Assembly: GCF_002080415.1 (NCBI RefSeq)
Contig: NZ_CP020474.1
Coordinates: 1,054,001-1,118,000, forward strand
DNA from: Roseovarius mucosus
GTDB taxonomy: Bacteria; Pseudomonadota; Alphaproteobacteria; Rhodobacterales; Rhodobacteraceae
Length of the DNA: 64,000 nt
Direction of reading: 5' to 3'
The number at the start of each line of letters is the position of its first letter. Positions within the stretch are counted from its first letter, which is position 1. The notes beneath the pieces are model-generated. The model was not told the DNA's origin. It saw only the letters and a program-made list of their open reading frames with translations, and ran no database searches. This document shows positions 63,965 to 64,000 of the stretch, in pieces. Both the position numbers and the translations under genes were made by a program.

Positions 63965-64000
63965 GCGTCCGGTTTGGGATTATGGGCCGCGTCCTCGGGC
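63961..64000 (-). CDS. C-terminal end of an upstream gene (cut by window edge)
   Basis: The last 12 codons of a gene that continues beyond the window: ...PEDAAHNPKPDA then TGA at 63961-63963. It shares a GTGA overlap with ribD. In Rhodobacterales nrdR usually precedes ribD, so this could be the NrdR tail, but the visible piece is too short to confirm. Confidence 0.55.
   Translation of the reverse strand, partial: PEDAAHNPKPDA

Overview
The window looks like chromosome of a marine Rhodobacterales (Roseobacter-type) alphaproteobacterium. The support is gene content: soxBDAG sarcosine oxidase, the pccB/pccA/methylmalonyl-CoA mutase propionate route, an NDUFS4-type complex I subunit, a hemP-bfd-bfr iron operon, ccmI, and small lipoproteins and DUF families that I recognise from this order. 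A BciA-type divinyl chlorophyllide 8-vinyl reductase suggests the host makes bacteriochlorophyll, as in aerobic anoxygenic phototrophs. I found no tRNA, rRNA, CRISPR array, transposase, integrase or phage gene. Base composition is uneven: hand-counted 60-base samples range from 29/60 GC (31201-31260) to 44/60 GC (42001-42060).

Layout, 0-6.5 kb: the 5' two thirds of ftsW (minus, cut by the window edge), an HI0933-type flavoprotein, an isolated flgBCDEF set, and two small proteins of unknown role. 6.5-16.9 kb: methylmalonyl-CoA mutase, pccA and pccB on the minus strand, with small lipoproteins and hypothetical proteins between them and operator-like palindromes upstream of pccB. 16.9-25 kb: plus-strand genes for a Bcr/CflA drug transporter, an L,D-transpeptidase, a cold-shock protein, an AI-2E-type permease, an Hda-like DnaA regulator, polyphosphate kinase and exopolyphosphatase. 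25-30.3 kb: minus-strand genes including murD, translationally coupled to a VOC protein and a GNAT acetyltransferase, then an HNH nuclease upstream.

30.5-36 kb: an Atm1-like ABC exporter, a LysM protein, a LOG protein, RarD and iron superoxide dismutase, with a 420-base repeat-rich gap. 36-41.4 kb: soxBDAG. 41.5-45.7 kb: ccmI-ruvX-DUF1289, small proteins, NDUFS4-like, DUF486 and cysE. 45.7-48.4 kb: bciA, then hemP, an unknown protein, bfd and bfr, preceded by a TGA-N9-TCA iron-box candidate and a 13-codon leader ORF. 48.5-56.9 kb: DUF1178, SDR, VOC, an O-acetylhomoserine sulfhydrylase, a large low-complexity membrane protein with a PilP/GspC-like end, a KefB-type antiporter and a DUF2235 hydrolase. 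57-64 kb: a type III ornithine/diaminopimelate-like decarboxylase divergent from an Lrp/AsnC regulator, valS, a small conserved protein and ribD.

Most of the window is housekeeping metabolism, and I do not see a clear new multi-gene system. The observations most worth a second look are: a double palindromic repeat translated in frame inside valS, related in architecture to two intergenic palindromes elsewhere in the window; a five-gene flagellar rod/hook set with no other flagellar genes beside it; separation of murD and ftsW by about 27 kb of unrelated genes; the leader ORF and iron-box arrangement before hemP; and a direct/inverted repeat at the decarboxylase-Lrp promoter.
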